A model generated the notes under the pieces. It was given only the letters and a program-made list of their open reading frames with translations. It did not search any database and had not been told where the DNA came from. From assembly GCA_020025655.1 (NCBI GenBank), contig JAHHRR010000010.1, positions 1 to 49,767 on the forward strand: a stretch of 49,767 bases of DNA. The letters run 5' to 3'. A program made the translations under genes and the position numbers. Each line of letters opens with the position of its first letter. Positions within the stretch are counted from its first letter, which is position 1. The DNA is from Oscillospiraceae bacterium (lineage in GTDB: Bacteria > Bacillota > Clostridia > Oscillospirales > Oscillospiraceae). Positions 49,552 through 49,767 of this stretch are shown here, piece by piece.

Positions 49552-49580
49552 ATATTACTCGATTAGTTATAATATTGCAA
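49552..49580 (-). promoter_or_regulatory. Promoter of the importer operon
   Basis: TTGCAA (49575-49580), 17-base spacer, TAATAT (49552-49557). Confidence 0.6.
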
Positions 49581-49604
49581 GAACTTTACATTATTTTGCA
49601 CAAT

Positions 49605-49637
49605 AAAAAAAGCAAACTGTGACACAGTTTGCTTTTT
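49605..49637 (-). terminator. Terminator of the gene entering at the right end
   Basis: 14-pair stem (49607-49620 and 49624-49637, 3-base loop) with A and T flanks, so it could work in both directions; the minus gene at 49676-49767 needs it. Confidence 0.9.
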
Positions 49638-49675
49638 ATGTTCTAATTTATGTATATCTTGTGCAGAAGTCCGAT

Positions 49676-49767
49676 TTACTTCTTTGCCAGGCCTTTCTGA
49701 CGGGCATATTCGGCAGCACCCAGAGCACCCATAAGCTGAGGGTCAGTCTTGAGGTCGACAACCTTGA
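49676..49767 (-). CDS. C-terminal end of a BadF/BcrA/HgdC-type CoA-dehydratase activator
   Basis: Only 29 codons and the stop are in the window. They read DPQLMGALGAAEYARQKG near the end, which is the typical C-terminal stretch of the ATP-dependent activase family of 2-hydroxyacyl-CoA dehydratases. These activases inject electrons into the dehydratase during amino-acid fermentation. The rest lies beyond the right edge, so the call rests on a short motif. Confidence 0.65.
   Translation of the reverse strand, partial: KVVDLKTDPQLMGALGAAEYARQKGLAKK

Overview
The window looks like a chromosome segment of a low-to-mid GC Gram-positive anaerobe of class Clostridia, probably Oscillospirales/Ruminococcaceae-like. 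This is inferred from the gene families (YtrA-type GntR regulator with ABC transporter, EFR1-type ferredoxin, DUF2325, Jag/YidC/YidD/RnpA/RpmH order, QueT and ThiT ECF substrate proteins, CoA-dehydratase activator), from strong AGGAGG-type ribosome sites, and from several TTG starts. I saw no prophage, insertion sequence, CRISPR array, rRNA or tRNA. Most genes lie on the minus strand and both window ends cut genes.

Layout. 1-5.5 kb: end of a purine-type phosphoribosyltransferase gene, an HtrA protease, and an autoregulated YtrA/ABC exporter operon. 5.5-19.5 kb: housekeeping on the minus strand: yifB-thiI-cinA; a methylglyoxal-synthase-like gene with hisS and aspS; and an envelope-growth operon (U32 hydroxylase-type protein, maf, mreC, mreD, PBP2). 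19.7-22.7 kb: plus-strand dnaD-like and dnaC/dnaI-like replication genes and a solitary E2-type acyltransferase-fold protein. 22.8-26 kb: acpP, then the rpmH-rnpA-yidD-yidC-jag operon. 26-28.2 kb: thiT behind a TPP riboswitch, and queH-queT with a very probable preQ1-I riboswitch between them. 28.3-35.4 kb: short metabolic units (dCMP deaminase, EFR1 ferredoxin, TIM-barrel isomerase with M42 peptidase, NagA, XRE regulator with membrane protein, Mpg glycosylase with a DtxR/MntR regulator, a DUF2325 protein with a structured leader). 35.5-44.3 kb: a tightly packed Dlt-like operon. 44.5-49.4 kb: a NikABCDE/Opp-class ABC importer.

The most interesting part is 35.5-44.2 kb. An adenylation enzyme, a carrier protein, an MBOAT acyltransferase and a DltD-like SGNH protein form the core logic of cell-wall polymer D-alanylation. 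They are fused in one operon to an AsnB homologue whose glutaminase nucleophile Cys2 is Arg, to an Asp/Glu racemase, and probably to an exported lipoprotein and a membrane-anchored transglutaminase-like protein. The adenylation enzyme lacks the Cys associated with D-Ala choice in DltA, and the SGNH protein has GDC instead of GDS. I infer an envelope-decorating pathway that uses an amino acid or amide other than plain D-alanine; this is a hypothesis from sequence only.

Other points worth attention are the methylglyoxal synthase homologue with altered catalytic residues, several dyad operators that sit on recognisable promoters, and leader hairpins ahead of rpmH, the DUF2325 gene and the importer operon.
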